Assembly (NCBI RefSeq): GCF_000682675.1
Contig: NZ_AWFA01000020.1
Coordinates: 1-39,243 of the forward strand
Direction: 5' to 3'
Length of the DNA: 39,243 nt
Source of the DNA: Hyphomonas pacifica
GTDB taxonomy: Bacteria > Pseudomonadota > Alphaproteobacteria > Caulobacterales > Hyphomonadaceae
The notes below the pieces were generated by a model that saw only the letters and a list, made by a program, of their open reading frames with translations, was not told the DNA's origin and ran no database searches. Made by a program: the position numbers and the translations under genes. This document shows, piece by piece, positions 1-8,203 of this stretch (position 1 is the stretch's first letter; every line of letters starts with the position of its first letter).

Positions 1-22
1 AGTGCCTGCTTTTGCACAGGAA

Positions 23-99
23 TGGCGCACCGGGGAGGATTCGAACCCCCGACCCCCAGATTCGTAGTCTGGTGCTCTATCCAACTGAGCTACCGGTGC
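23..99 (-). tRNA. tRNA-Arg (anticodon ACG)
   Basis: Read on the minus strand this folds as a full cloverleaf. The 7-bp acceptor stem is GCACCGG/CCGGTGC. The anticodon loop CTACGAA sits on a CCAGA/TCTGG stem and gives anticodon ACG. The T loop TTCGAAT sits on a 5-bp stem with one G-T pair. Discriminator G is followed by a genome-encoded CCA. It should decode CGU/CGC/CGA arginine codons after A34 is deaminated to inosine, as is known for this tRNA in bacteria. No other tRNA is adjacent. Confidence 0.97.
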
Positions 100-119
100 C
101 CGGCCATAAGGAAGGCGGA

Positions 120-148
120 CACATACAGGCATGGATCAGTGGATGCAA
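120..148 (-). promoter_or_regulatory. Candidate sigma70-type promoter for tRNA-Arg
   Basis: On the minus strand TTGCAT (143-148) lies 17 bases before TATGTG (120-125), about 20 bases upstream of the mature tRNA 5' end. Spacing and position fit a tRNA promoter, but the -10 is a weak match. Proposed from sequence alone. Confidence 0.35.
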
Positions 149-242
149 GCCTGTTTGAGCGCAAGATTCACACCTTTCGCAGCAGGAGCTGAAATAGCCT
201 CAAGATCAGGCCTTCCGGCCACTTCGCGACAGCACCAACTCA

Positions 243-271
243 GCTCATATAGACTGGCAGGCTCATATAGA
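243..271. repeat. Short direct repeat GCTCATATAGA x2
   Basis: The 11-mer GCTCATATAGA occurs at 243-253 and again at 261-271, an 18-base period. It lies in the roughly 240-base gap between the tRNA and the end of the next minus-strand gene, where I see no convincing coding sequence. Its role, if any, is unknown. Confidence 0.45.
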
Positions 272-339
272 TGCTTGGGCCGCTCTGGCTGCGCGGGCAA
301 GTTGGGAAGGTCCGCACGGGCCAGTTCTCCCCTCAGGAG

Positions 340-1332
340 TCATACGTCTTGCTCTTGATTGGCTTCATGCACGCCCCGAGCGATGGCGCGCGCGAGTGTT
401 GACGCGGCCAGCTCCCCCACACGCGCCACCATCAATGGCCAGTTTTCAGGCATGTCGACCCGGCCGGTAGACAGAACAAACACGGCATCCCCATCAAATG
501 GCGCAAACACCGGCCGGATAGCCCGCGAAAATCCGGAAAGCGCCATCTGTGCCACCCTCCGTGCCTCTTCTTGCGTGAGGGAAAGATCTGTGGCGATGCA
601 GGCAATGGTCGTATTCTGTCCCAAAGCCGGGTTCACTTTCGCGCCCCCCCAATCCTCCGGGTCCATTACGAAGTCCGCAGGCGGGCGGGCGCCGCCAAAT
701 TCGCCGTTAAGCTCATAGGGCCAGGCCCAGTAGGCATCCGTGCCCGGCATCCTTACCGATCCGAAGCAATTCACTCCCGCCAGCGCACCAACCGTGATGC
801 CATCATCGGTCATAATGCTGGCAGAGCCTGTGCCCCCCGCATGAACCCCGGCGAGAGCGCCATAGCCGGCCCCAGCCCGGCCCAGAAGAAAGCTACTCCC
901 TGCATCACGATATGCATCGAGGCCCAGACCCGCATAAGGTGAGGCCTGCCCCCAATTCTTGTCGCCACCATTTGCCAGATCATACAGAATGGCTGCCGGA
1001 ACAATTGGCGTCGCCGGCACGCCCTCCCTGGCCACCAGAGAGAAGCCCCGCCCATCTGTCTTGAGACCAGAGGCAACACCGTCTGCCGCCGCAAGTCCAA
1101 AAGCGCTCCCCCCGGACAAGCAGATAGCATCGACCCCTTCCACCAGACGCCCGCCCGTCAGCAAATCCGTCTCGCGCGTACCGGGGCCACCCCCGGCGAT
1201 ACAGACCGCCGCGATGGCCGGTCTATCCGGCACAATGACGGTAACTCCCGTGCGAACCGCGCTGTCTTCAGCCTGCCCCACGAGAATGCCAGAAACATCC
1301 GTGATGAGATTCCGTTTGCCGGGTGCTGTCAT
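340..1332 (-). CDS. P1/S58 family peptidase (DmpA-like aminopeptidase)
   Basis: The 330-residue protein matches the peptidase S58 (DmpA/L-aminopeptidase D-esterase) family, Ntn-fold enzymes that self-cleave into two chains and remove N-terminal residues from small peptides or amides. Visible family signatures are a glycine-rich early segment (AGGGPGTRETDLL), SGGSAFGLAAADGV, and a late NTTIACIATD segment. The last resembles the region where related proteins self-cleave before a Ser/Thr nucleophile, followed by RAIRPVFAPFDGDAVF. No signal peptide is apparent, so it is probably cytoplasmic. The start ATG at 1332 has a GAGG about 8 bases upstream. It is divergent from the gamma-glutamyltransferase gene, another Ntn-type peptide enzyme. 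The substrate cannot be told from sequence. Confidence 0.88.
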   Translation of the reverse strand: MTAPGKRNLITDVSGILVGQAEDSAVRTGVTVIVPDRPAIAAVCIAGGGPGTRETDLLTGGRLVEGVDAICLSGGSAFGLAAADGVASGLKTDGRGFSLVAREGVPATPIVPAAILYDLANGGDKNWGQASPYAGLGLDAYRDAGSSFLLGRAGAGYGALAGVHAGGTGSASIMTDDGITVGALAGVNCFGSVRMPGTDAYWAWPYELNGEFGGARPPADFVMDPEDWGGAKVNPALGQNTTIACIATDLSLTQEEARRVAQMALSGFSRAIRPVFAPFDGDAVFVLSTGRVDMPENWPLMVARVGELAASTLARAIARGVHEANQEQDV

Positions 1333-1411
1333 TAATTGCGCCTCTATCTTTCCCTTGCCTCTACAGTCTCATAAGGTCAGCCGCGACTCACGCCAAGATA
1401 CGGGGCTCCCC

Positions 1412-3217
1412 ATGACACGTTTACCGCTTTTCCTTTCCGTTCTGTGGCTAGCTGCCTGCACTCCCGCTCAGGAGAGCGGAATGAGCGCCACAGAAGAAGC
1501 CCAACGCGCTGCAGACACAGCGCAAGAGACTGAAGCGCAGGCCACAGAGACTGCGACTCCAGAAGCCTGGACCAAGGGCGCTATGGTGGCAGCAGCTGAC
1601 CCACGCGCGGTTGAGGCCGGGCTGGAAGTCATGCGCGAAGGCGGCAACGCCATCGACGCCGCAATCGCGGTTCACACCGTCCTTGGCCTGGTTGAGCCAC
1701 AAAGCTCCGGCATCGGTGGTGGCGCTTTCATGGTATATTATGACCACGCCAAGGATGAAATCACCGTTTTCGACGGCCGGGAAACGGCACCTGCCTCCAC
1801 CACGCCCGAGCATTTCGTCAAGGATGGCGAGGTCATGGGCTTCATGGAGGCTTGGCAGTCTGGCAAGGCTGTTGGCGTTCCGGGACAAATTGCCCTCTAC
1901 AAGACAGCACATGATGCGGCCGGCACTCTGGAATGGGAAAAAGTTTTCCAGCCTGCCATCAAGCTAGCCGAGGATGGCTTTGAAGTCTCTCCGCGCCTCG
2001 CTGAACTGCTGGCGAGTGATCGTCTGAAAGCCGTTGTGCGCATTGATGACCTGCCGGTTCCCGCCGCCTATTTCTATCCGGATGGAGAGCCCCTGCCGGT
2101 CGGCTACATCCGCACGAACCAGGACTATGCGGACATGCTGAGCGCCATTGCCACGCAAGGCCCGTCCGCCTTCTACGAAGGCAAAAATGCCGAGGCGATT
2201 GTCGCCGCCGTGAACAGCGGCCCGAATGCCGGTGACATGACGCTGGAAGATCTGGCAAATTACAAAGTGAAGGTACGCCCGGCCCTATGCGGCACCATTC
2301 CGGAAGGCTATCGCATCTGCTCTGCCCCGCCCCCCTCTTCCGGCGGCGTTGCCCAGAACATGATCATGGGGCTGTATCATTACCTGAAGCCGACATCCGA
2401 CACGGCGACGGAAGATGATTTCCTCAAGGCTTTCGTGGATGCTCAGCGCCTGACTTATGCTGACCGCGACCACTATGTTGCGGATGCAGACTTCGTGGCT
2501 GTCCCCTCAAGCGATCTGATCAACCCGGATTATCTAAAAGTGCGCGCAACCGAAGCCTTCGCACCGGATGGCCATGCCGAGCCAGGCGATCCGGGTGTTG
2601 TGCTGGGCCGTGATCCGCTTCGCCCGCTCTGGGGAGAAGACGCCACCGAGCACAAACCGGGCACGACACACATCTCCATCATTGATAATGAGGGGAATGC
2701 TGTTTCCATGACGGCCACGGTCGAGGCGGCCTTCGGCACTTCCATCATGGTCAATGGCTATCTACTCAACAATCAGCTGACGGACTTCTCACGCGAGCCT
2801 ACAAAGGGTGGCAAGCCGGTGGCCAACGCCCCCGCCGCCAATAAACGCCCGCGCAGCTCCATGTCCCCGACCCTCGTATTTGACAGCAATGATGACCTTT
2901 TCATGGTCACCGGCTCTCCGGGCGGAAATTCCATCATTGCCTATGTCGCCAAAACGCTTGTGGGCGTGATTGACTGGGGCAAGACGGCTCAGGAAGCCAT
3001 CGACCTGCCGAACATCATTGCACGCGGCGACTCTATTGGCGTTGAAGTCGATATCGACGGAGGCCCGGAAGCAGCTGAAGCTCTTCGCAAAATGGGCTAC
3101 ACCGTGGAAGAGCGCGAAGGCGAGAATTCCGGTCTACACGTCATCGTGGTACGCGAGGACGGGCTTGAAGGTGGCGCAGACCCGCGCCGGGAAGGCATCG
3201 CCAAATCCCTCGACTAA
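1412..3217 (+). CDS. ggt: Gamma-glutamyltransferase, lipoprotein form
   Basis: This 601-residue protein is a gamma-glutamyltranspeptidase, an Ntn hydrolase that cleaves or transfers the gamma-glutamyl group of glutathione and related peptides outside the cytoplasm. The N-terminus has a hydrophobic stretch ending in a lipobox (LAAC, Cys16), so it is probably anchored to a membrane on the periplasmic side. An Ala/Glu/Thr-rich linker of about 35 residues follows. The large-subunit start is recognisable (ADPRAVEAGLEVMREGGNAI), and so is the self-cleavage site GTTH, whose first Thr (about residue 418) should be the nucleophile. SPTLVFD and TGSPGG lie in the small subunit. The reading frame stays open upstream to 959, but the lipobox places the start at 1412. 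The upstream part lies antisense to the S58 peptidase. Confidence 0.95.
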   Translation: MTRLPLFLSVLWLAACTPAQESGMSATEEAQRAADTAQETEAQATETATPEAWTKGAMVAAADPRAVEAGLEVMREGGNAIDAAIAVHTVLGLVEPQSSGIGGGAFMVYYDHAKDEITVFDGRETAPASTTPEHFVKDGEVMGFMEAWQSGKAVGVPGQIALYKTAHDAAGTLEWEKVFQPAIKLAEDGFEVSPRLAELLASDRLKAVVRIDDLPVPAAYFYPDGEPLPVGYIRTNQDYADMLSAIATQGPSAFYEGKNAEAIVAAVNSGPNAGDMTLEDLANYKVKVRPALCGTIPEGYRICSAPPPSSGGVAQNMIMGLYHYLKPTSDTATEDDFLKAFVDAQRLTYADRDHYVADADFVAVPSSDLINPDYLKVRATEAFAPDGHAEPGDPGVVLGRDPLRPLWGEDATEHKPGTTHISIIDNEGNAVSMTATVEAAFGTSIMVNGYLLNNQLTDFSREPTKGGKPVANAPAANKRPRSSMSPTLVFDSNDDLFMVTGSPGGNSIIAYVAKTLVGVIDWGKTAQEAIDLPNIIARGDSIGVEVDIDGGPEAAEALRKMGYTVEEREGENSGLHVIVVREDGLEGGADPRREGIAKSLD

Positions 3218-3232
3218 GAACTAGTGATACTG

Positions 3233-3270
3233 GCCTTATGCGGACGTTCTACGGAAAATCCGCATAAGGC
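3233..3270. terminator. Perfect 12-bp inverted repeat between convergent genes
   Basis: GCCTTATGCGGA (3233-3244) and TCCGCATAAGGC (3259-3270) are perfect reverse complements around a 14-base loop. It lies between the end of ggt and the end of hemW, where a bidirectional terminator is expected. There is no clear U-tract on either side, so its role as an intrinsic terminator is inferred. Confidence 0.5.
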
Positions 3271-3287
3271 GATTTCCCTTAACCTGA

Positions 3288-4460
3288 TCACGCCGCCAGT
3301 TCTGCCGTGATCGCATCAGCCAGTAGACGTCCGGCTGCGGTGAGCGCAATGCGTGGCCCATCCTCCTTCAGCCAGCCCTCAGCAACAAAGACATCAATCT
3401 TGTTCTGCGGCAGCGACCGGCCCGACAGGACCTCAACCCGGCGCCGGTCAATCCCGCCTGATGGCCGCAGCCCCATGGCAAGCAACTCCCGAGCAATATC
3501 CAGCGGATAGAGCTTCTGCGCAGCTGACCAGCCAGAAGCCAGCGCCTGCACATTGGCGATATAGGCATCCGGGCGCTTCTCCGCTTCAGAAGCATAGCGC
3601 TGCCCATTGACGCTGACGCGGCCATGGGCGCCAGGACCTACGCCGATCCAGTCCCCTCCATGCCAGTAAATCTGATTGTGGCGGGACTGGTATTCCGGGG
3701 CCATGGCATGATTGGAGACTTCATAGGCAGGCAGCCCTGCTGCGCCGAGTATGGTCTGGGTCAGTTCATATAGATCGGCCTGATCATCATCCTCCATCGG
3801 CACAATCTGGCCACGCTCGACGGCCTTGCCGAAAGCTGTCCGCTCTTCAATCGTCAGTTCGTATAAGGAGATATGTGGTACGCCGAATTTCAGCACGTCT
3901 TCCAGTTCGAGTTGCCATTCCTGGAGGGATTGGCCGGGACGCGCGTAAATCAGGTCTATTGATGTGTTGGGAAACACTTTCATGGCCCGCGCAATGGACG
4001 CCATGGCCGCGTGCTCATCATGGTCACGCCCCAGGAACGCCAGGGCCGCCGGCCGTAGGGACTGCACGCCGACGGACAGCCGGTTTACGCCGGCCGCCTT
4101 GAGGCCGCGCAAATCCGCGCGCAGAACATCATTGGGATTGGCCTCGAGTGTGATCTCTGCTCCGTCCTTGATGCCAAACGCTTCGTCCGCAGCGCGCAGG
4201 ATTTCTACAATCTCCACCGGCTTCAGCAAAGATGGCGTCCCCCCACCAAGAAACACCGCATCCAGTGCGCCATGCTGTGGCATGCGCGGCCGGTGGATCT
4301 TCAGATCATCACAGATGGCCTGCAGCAACAAAGAGGGGTCCCGATCCTTCGCCGCATAGACGTTGAAGTCGCAATACGGGCAGATCTTCGAACAGTACGG
4401 CCAATGGATGTAGGCCCCAAATCCATATTCCGGACCGAAGGGGGCGGGCGTCTCTGTCAT
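3288..4460 (-). CDS. hemW: Radical SAM heme chaperone HemW
   Basis: The 390-residue protein is HemW, formerly annotated as an oxygen-independent coproporphyrinogen oxidase-like protein. HemW is known to bind haem and pass it to target proteins. The radical-SAM cluster motif CX3CX2C is at Cys23, Cys27 and Cys30 ([14 protein letters not shown]). The extra cysteine directly after the motif that is typical of true HemN is absent: here the residue is Asp-Phe. GGGTPSLL, the SAM-binding segment, and [13 protein letters not shown] and GVGPGAHG segments follow in order. The start ATG overlaps the stop of rdgB by four bases, so the two are translationally coupled. The rdgB-hemW order is common in proteobacteria. 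Confidence 0.95.
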   Translation of the reverse strand: MTETPAPFGPEYGFGAYIHWPYCSKICPYCDFNVYAAKDRDPSLLLQAICDDLKIHRPRMPQHGALDAVFLGGGTPSLLKPVEIVEILRAADEAFGIKDGAEITLEANPNDVLRADLRGLKAAGVNRLSVGVQSLRPAALAFLGRDHDEHAAMASIARAMKVFPNTSIDLIYARPGQSLQEWQLELEDVLKFGVPHISLYELTIEERTAFGKAVERGQIVPMEDDDQADLYELTQTILGAAGLPAYEVSNHAMAPEYQSRHNQIYWHGGDWIGVGPGAHGRVSVNGQRYASEAEKRPDAYIANVQALASGWSAAQKLYPLDIARELLAMGLRPSGGIDRRRVEVLSGRSLPQNKIDVFVAEGWLKEDGPRIALTAAGRLLADAITAELAA

Positions 4461-5074
4461 GATAACAAGGCAGCCTTCAGTTTCTTCACGGCGTTGGCAC
4501 GGTGGCTCATCGCATGTTTGCGGTCAGGGTCCATCTCTCCAAACGTGATCTGCTCACCCTCTGCAACAAAAACAGGGTCATATCCAAACCCCTTGTCACC
4601 GCGTGGCGGCCAGATCAGTTTGCCATGAACTTCGCCTTCAAACACTTCAGCATGACCATCCGGCCAGACAACAGCCAAGGCGCAGACAAATTTAGCAGTC
4701 CGGTCTGTCGCGCCAATCTCTTCCAGTTCCCGTTCTACCTTGGCCATCGCTGTGCCGAAATCCCGGGGCTCTCCGGCCCAACGGGCAGAATAAATGCCCG
4801 GTGCCCCGCCAAGCGCCGCTACCGCCAGGCCTGAATCATCTGACAAGGCAGGCGCACCTGTAGCGACTGCTGCAGCTTTGGCCTTCAGAATAGCATTGCC
4901 TGCGAAGGTGGATTCGGTCTCTTCAGGCTCCGGCAAATCCAGATCAAGGGCCGATACGACGTCAAAGCCCATCGGCCCAAACAGATCCTTAAGCTCTGAG
5001 ACCTTACCCTTATTGTGAGTCGCGGCGATCAATCGCCCAGGTTCCAAGCGTCGAATCGTATTATTCTCACCCAT
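4457..5074 (-). CDS. rdgB: dITP/XTP pyrophosphatase (RdgB/HAM1)
   Basis: This 205-residue protein is the RdgB/HAM1 non-canonical purine NTP pyrophosphatase. The family hydrolyses dITP, ITP and XTP to monophosphates and so keeps deaminated purines out of DNA and RNA. Characteristic segments are [14 protein letters not shown] near the N-terminus, the substrate-binding [28 protein letters not shown], and the C-terminal GFGYDPVF with [16 protein letters not shown]. Length is typical. It is the first gene of an rdgB-hemW operon on the minus strand. The start lies opposite the DUF2975 gene, sharing an intergenic region of about 125 bases. Confidence 0.96.
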   Translation of the reverse strand: MGENNTIRRLEPGRLIAATHNKGKVSELKDLFGPMGFDVVSALDLDLPEPEETESTFAGNAILKAKAAAVATGAPALSDDSGLAVAALGGAPGIYSARWAGEPRDFGTAMAKVERELEEIGATDRTAKFVCALAVVWPDGHAEVFEGEVHGKLIWPPRGDKGFGYDPVFVAEGEQITFGEMDPDRKHAMSHRANAVKKLKAALLS

Positions 5075-5098
5075 ACTGCAATGGCTCCATTCTTGCTT

Positions 5099-5151
5099 TT
5101 GACATAAAAGCCTATATCGTTATTCGGTAAGCCTTACGTCTTTACCGATAA
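5099..5151 (+). promoter_or_regulatory. Putative promoter/operator of the DUF2975-YozG-LRAT operon
   Basis: A consensus -35-like TTGACA (5099-5104) is followed by nested inverted repeats: CGGTAA (5125-5130) with TTACCG (5142-5147), and the 11-base palindrome GTAAGCCTTAC (5127-5137). The outer repeat extends with TTAT/ATAA flanks if one base bulges. A clear -10 is not seen. The position before an operon encoding a small HTH protein makes an autoregulatory operator plausible; this is an inference. Confidence 0.35.
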
Positions 5152-5199
5152 AGACAGACGGCCCCAAAACATCAGCACCCAACGGTGAAGAGACAACGT

Positions 5200-5721
5200 A
5201 TGAGTACAAATGCAGGGAATTCCATGGCTGCTATCATGACCGTGCTGGTCACGATTGTCATGTGGATGACTGCGCTGATCGGCGCAATCGTCATTATTGC
5301 AGGAAGTGTGGAATTGATCTCCATGCTGTCAGGCAACCCGATTAGTATCGGCTCTGTCACCGTGGACAATCACGACATCACGGTACCTGAGCTGACTGCA
5401 GGCCTCATTGGCGCTGTGGTTGTTGTCGCAGCGGTTGTATTTGTCTGTATGGAGCTTCGAAAAATCCTTGCAACCCTTGCAGCGGGCGATCCGTTCGTAC
5501 CTGAGAATGCTGTACGCCTGACCCGTATCGCCATTGCCATCGCCGTGACCCAGCTCATGCGCTACGCAATTGCGCTGATCATCGGGCTAATGGTGAAAGG
5601 AACGCGTATTGAACTGTCTTTTGACCTTATCGCCTGGGCGTCCGTTGCCGCCCTCTTCATCCTGTCGCAAGTCTTCCGCGAAGGCACACGCCTGCGTGAC
5701 GAAGAGAAAATGACCATATAG
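5200..5721 (+). CDS. DUF2975 membrane protein
   Basis: A protein of 173 residues from the ATG at 5200 with four hydrophobic segments (about residues 10-35, 70-90, 115-140 and 150-165). It fits the DUF2975 family, whose function is unknown. The motif ILATLAAGDPFVPENAVRL matches the conserved loop of that family (GxPFxxxNxxRL). In Firmicutes, DUF2975 genes (YoaS) are followed by a small YozG-type HTH gene; the same order is present here, 11 bases downstream. A GTG at 5185 would add five residues, but ATG 5200 has AAGAGA at a usual distance. The next two genes follow so closely that they are very likely co-transcribed. Confidence 0.85.
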   Translation: MSTNAGNSMAAIMTVLVTIVMWMTALIGAIVIIAGSVELISMLSGNPISIGSVTVDNHDITVPELTAGLIGAVVVVAAVVFVCMELRKILATLAAGDPFVPENAVRLTRIAIAIAVTQLMRYAIALIIGLMVKGTRIELSFDLIAWASVAALFILSQVFREGTRLRDEEKMTI

Positions 5722-5732
5722 GAGCACAGGAT

Positions 5733-5972
5733 ATGTCCATTCGCGTGACCCTCGACCGAGTGCTGCTGGATCGCCGCATGTCCCTGACAGAACTGTCGGA
5801 ACGTGTCGGTGTGACACTGGCCAATCTGTCCATTTTGAAAACCGGCAAGGCCAAGGCTGTCCGCTTCTCGACACTGGAAGCCCTGTGCCGGGAGCTGGAA
5901 TGCCAGCCTGGAGACTTGCTCACCTTCGATGAGGAAGACACGGCTGACCATGAACAGGTGGCGGCCGAATAA
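5733..5972 (+). CDS. YozG-like Cro/C1-type HTH regulator
   Basis: This 79-residue protein is a minimal XRE-type DNA-binding protein. The helix-turn-helix spans roughly residues 17-40 (LTELSERVGVTLANLSILKT), and FSTLEALCRELECQPGDLL is the usual fourth/fifth helix of the YozG/HipB-like group. An acidic tail of about 15 residues follows. Such proteins pair with DUF2975 membrane proteins in many bacteria, presumably as regulators of the operon or as partners of the membrane protein; neither is shown by the sequence. The stop codon abuts the ATG of the next gene with no gap. Confidence 0.88.
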   Translation: MSIRVTLDRVLLDRRMSLTELSERVGVTLANLSILKTGKAKAVRFSTLEALCRELECQPGDLLTFDEEDTADHEQVAAE

Positions 5973-6362
5973 ATGACCCATGACCCGCGCACCAAATATG
6001 AGTCTGGTGATGTAGTCTCGATTCGATTCGGGGTCGTCCTTTCCCATTATGGCGTCGTAACCACGCGCAGGACGGTGATTTCAAACTCCCGCAAGCATGG
6101 TGGTGTGATCGAACAGAGCCTCGAAGACTTCTCAACCGGCCAGCGTATCCGTCGCCATGGCCGTTATAGCGGTCTGGATGCACATCTGGTGGAGCACCGT
6201 GCACGTGGGCGCATCGGCCATGATTACGACTTCTTCGGCTCCAATTGCGGACACCTGGTTCGCCATGCCCATCATCGCAAGCCAACCCCGATGCAAGTCG
6301 GCGCAGCGACCGTGCGCGCCATCGGGGATATGCTCTCCAAGAATAAAAAACGCTATTACTAG
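5973..6362 (+). CDS. LRAT/NlpC-P60-like putative acyltransferase or hydrolase
   Basis: This 129-residue protein resembles the LRAT-type branch of the NlpC/P60 (circularly permuted papain) fold. It has an early GDVVSIRFGVVLSHYGVV with a candidate catalytic His25, and a late YDFFGSNCGHLVRHA where Cys92 sits in an NCxH motif like the NCEHF of LRAT/HRASLS enzymes. A second histidine (His42) could complete a His-His-Cys site. Known family members transfer acyl chains from phospholipids or hydrolyse amide bonds. There is no signal peptide or clear membrane segment, and the C-terminus is basic. It starts one base after the YozG-like gene, so it looks like the third gene of that operon. The substrate is unknown. 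Homology is judged from motifs only. Confidence 0.65.
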   Translation: MTHDPRTKYESGDVVSIRFGVVLSHYGVVTTRRTVISNSRKHGGVIEQSLEDFSTGQRIRRHGRYSGLDAHLVEHRARGRIGHDYDFFGSNCGHLVRHAHHRKPTPMQVGAATVRAIGDMLSKNKKRYY

Positions 6363-6370
6363 CGTGTATG

Positions 6371-6395
6371 GGAACGAGGCCCGCAGCCTCGCGTA
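6371..6395 (+). promoter_or_regulatory. Near-consensus EcfG-type promoter before creA
   Basis: GGAAC (6371-6375) is followed after exactly 16 bases by CGTA (6392-6395), against the alphaproteobacterial EcfG consensus GGAAC-N16/17-CGTT. The spacer forms a small hairpin, GAGGC-ccgca-GCCTC. A start about 7 bases later would leave almost no leader before the creA ATG at 6405. The last base of the -10 is off consensus, so this is tentative. Confidence 0.22.
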
Positions 6396-6404
6396 CGTGT
6401 CTGC

Positions 6405-6899
6405 ATGAAACACATCACTGCCTGCCTGCTTCTCGCCCTTATCCCCCTGTCTGCCTGTGGCAATGGCAAGGAGGTAGGCGAGTTCAAGAATGACTGGCTC
6501 GGCAACGAGATCAAGATCAAGCAGCTAAGTGACCCCAAGATCGAAGGCGTGGTCTGTCACCTATCCTATTTCGACCGGGGCGTATGGGACCGGATCGGCA
6601 AAGGCAACTGGTTTGAGAACCCGTCCAATTCTTCCATCTCCTGCCTTCAGTCCGGCCCGATCCGTATCGGACGCATTGACCTCGACAAGTCCGGCGAGGA
6701 AGTATTCGATCAGAATCAGAGCCTGATATTCAAGCAGCTGGCTGTGCGCCGCATCTATGATGCCGATACCGACAGTCTGATGTATGTCTCCTACAGCCGG
6801 AAAATCGTTGATGGCTCAGCCAAGATGAGCCTTTCGACCGTTCCGCTGTATGGCCAGGAAGTAACCTGGCAGAACGGCAAGCCTGCACGCCGCGAATAG
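6405..6899 (+). CDS. creA: CreA family lipoprotein
   Basis: The 164-residue protein fits the CreA family, a conserved envelope protein of unknown biochemical role. The family is best known from the E. coli creABCD cluster, but its members usually stand alone elsewhere. Matching segments are GEFKNDWLGNEIKIKQLSDPKIEGVVCHLSYFDRGV, SNSSISCLQSGPI and the late MSLSTVPLYGQEV. Here the N-terminus has a lipobox (LSAC, Cys18), so the protein is probably an envelope lipoprotein. Two further cysteines in the mature domain could form a disulfide. No creBCD genes are nearby. It starts 42 bases after the LRAT-like gene and may be transcribed separately. Confidence 0.85.
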   Translation: MKHITACLLLALIPLSACGNGKEVGEFKNDWLGNEIKIKQLSDPKIEGVVCHLSYFDRGVWDRIGKGNWFENPSNSSISCLQSGPIRIGRIDLDKSGEEVFDQNQSLIFKQLAVRRIYDADTDSLMYVSYSRKIVDGSAKMSLSTVPLYGQEVTWQNGKPARRE

Positions 6900-6955
6900 G
6901 TCATATGCCAGAGATGTGAATTGTAGAGGGTTGCCCTGCGGCGCATCTCTACAGC

Positions 6956-7762
6956 ATGACACACAGCCTGCCATCCCTCTTCATTTCCCATGGCTCCCCC
7001 ACTTTGGGACAGGATGATGCGCCAGTACGGGACTTTCTGCGCCACCTCGGCCAGGCATTGCCCAGGCCAAAGGCCATTCTGGTTATTTCCGCCCACTTCA
7101 ACGCCCCCATACCGGTTCTGACAGGTGCGCTGCATCCTGAGACCATTCATGATTTTCAGGGATTTCCCGAAGAACTGTATACACAGCTATACCCCGCTGC
7201 GGGCTCCCCTGCGCTTGCAGAAACCATGCGGCAGTCTCTCGTCCGCAGCGGCTTTGAGGCGCGTTTGCATCCGACACGCGGGCTGGATCATGGAGCCTGG
7301 GTGCCTTTGCAGCTGATCTATCCTGCCGCCGAGTTTCCGATCGTGCAGCTGTCCATCAGCATGAATCAGACCCCGGAATGGCACTACCGTCTCGGCAAGG
7401 CGCTCGCTTCTTACCGGGATGAAGGTGTTCTCATTATAGGCTCAGGAGCCCTGACACACAATTTGCGCGCCTTGTTCACGGCACGCCTTGAATTGCATAG
7501 CGACACACCGGAATGGGTGAACACATTTGCGGACTGGGTGGATGATAAGACACTGGCGAGTGACGACATGGCCGTTCTGAATGCGCTGGAAACAGGGCCT
7601 CATGGTCTGACCAATCACCCCACTCCAGATCACATACTGCCGCTATTTGCAGCGCTCGGCGCCGGATCGGATGGCCCGCGCCAATTGCTGCACAAAAGTT
7701 CCACTTATGGGATATTGCGTATGGACGCCTTCGCCTTCGGTGCCCATGTGCAGGCTGTATGA
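6956..7762 (+). CDS. DODA-type extradiol dioxygenase
   Basis: A 268-residue class III extradiol ring-cleavage dioxygenase of the 4,5-DOPA dioxygenase (YgiD) group. These are metal enzymes that open catechol rings using O2. Candidate metal or catalytic histidines are His12 in FISHGSPT, His47 in VISAHFN, His112 in LDHGAWVPL and His168 in GALTHN; all stand in family-typical contexts. There is no Shine-Dalgarno sequence close to the ATG. Instead TGTAGAG (6922-6928) and CTCTACA (6947-6953) form an inverted repeat just upstream, which may be the creA terminator or a leader hairpin. The stop overlaps the start of the truncated haemoglobin gene by four bases. The substrate is unknown. Confidence 0.9.
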   Translation: MTHSLPSLFISHGSPTLGQDDAPVRDFLRHLGQALPRPKAILVISAHFNAPIPVLTGALHPETIHDFQGFPEELYTQLYPAAGSPALAETMRQSLVRSGFEARLHPTRGLDHGAWVPLQLIYPAAEFPIVQLSISMNQTPEWHYRLGKALASYRDEGVLIIGSGALTHNLRALFTARLELHSDTPEWVNTFADWVDDKTLASDDMAVLNALETGPHGLTNHPTPDHILPLFAALGAGSDGPRQLLHKSSTYGILRMDAFAFGAHVQAV

Positions 7763-8199
7763 CCTATCGAGTTCGATCCGCTGAAGACCGCCGCCGCGAA
7801 ATTCAGGAAAATGCCGCGCGCCTCGGCATAAATGAGGCATTCGTGTCAAACCTTGTCGACAGCTTCTATGCACGGGTTCGGGCCCATCCCATGCTGGGCC
7901 CGATTTTCGACACAGAGATTAAGGATAAGTGGGAGCCCCACCTCGCCAAGATGAAGGATTTTTGGTCATCGGTGGCGATGAATACAGGCCGCTATTCGGG
8001 GAAGCCCTTCCCGGTGCACATGAAGCTGACGGGCGTCACGCCCGCTCACTTCAATATCTGGCTGGCCTTGTTCCGGCTGACGCTGGAGGACATTTCGGAG
8101 AATCCGGAAACAGTTGACTACTTCATGGAGCGTGCCGACCGTATCGCCCAGAACTTCCAGTTCGGCATGTTCGAGTTGCAGAACCTGCCAGCCAGATAA
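7759..8199 (+). CDS. Group III truncated haemoglobin
   Basis: This 146-residue protein is a class III (P-type) 2-over-2 truncated haemoglobin. Recognisable points are the early FVSNLVDSFYARVRAHPMLGPIFD, His61 in EPHLAKMKDFWSSV (distal side), the likely proximal His87 in PFPVHMKL, and Trp101 in FNIWLALFRLTLED, which is the conserved G8 tryptophan. Known members bind O2 or NO, and some relieve nitrosative stress. It overlaps the dioxygenase gene by ATGA, so the two are translated together. An oxygen-binding protein coupled to an O2-consuming dioxygenase suggests, but does not prove, a functional link. It ends four bases before the convergent rph gene. Confidence 0.93.
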   Translation: MTYRVRSAEDRRREIQENAARLGINEAFVSNLVDSFYARVRAHPMLGPIFDTEIKDKWEPHLAKMKDFWSSVAMNTGRYSGKPFPVHMKLTGVTPAHFNIWLALFRLTLEDISENPETVDYFMERADRIAQNFQFGMFELQNLPAR

Positions 8200-8203
8200 T
8201 GGC

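Noticed and set aside
131..358. 75-codon frame between tRNA-Arg and the S58 peptidase
   Set aside because: No ribosome site, biased composition and no family resemblance; it overlaps the end of the peptidase gene.
959..1411. N-terminal extension of the gamma-glutamyltransferase frame
   Set aside because: It is antisense to the S58 peptidase, and the lipoprotein signal starts exactly at 1412.
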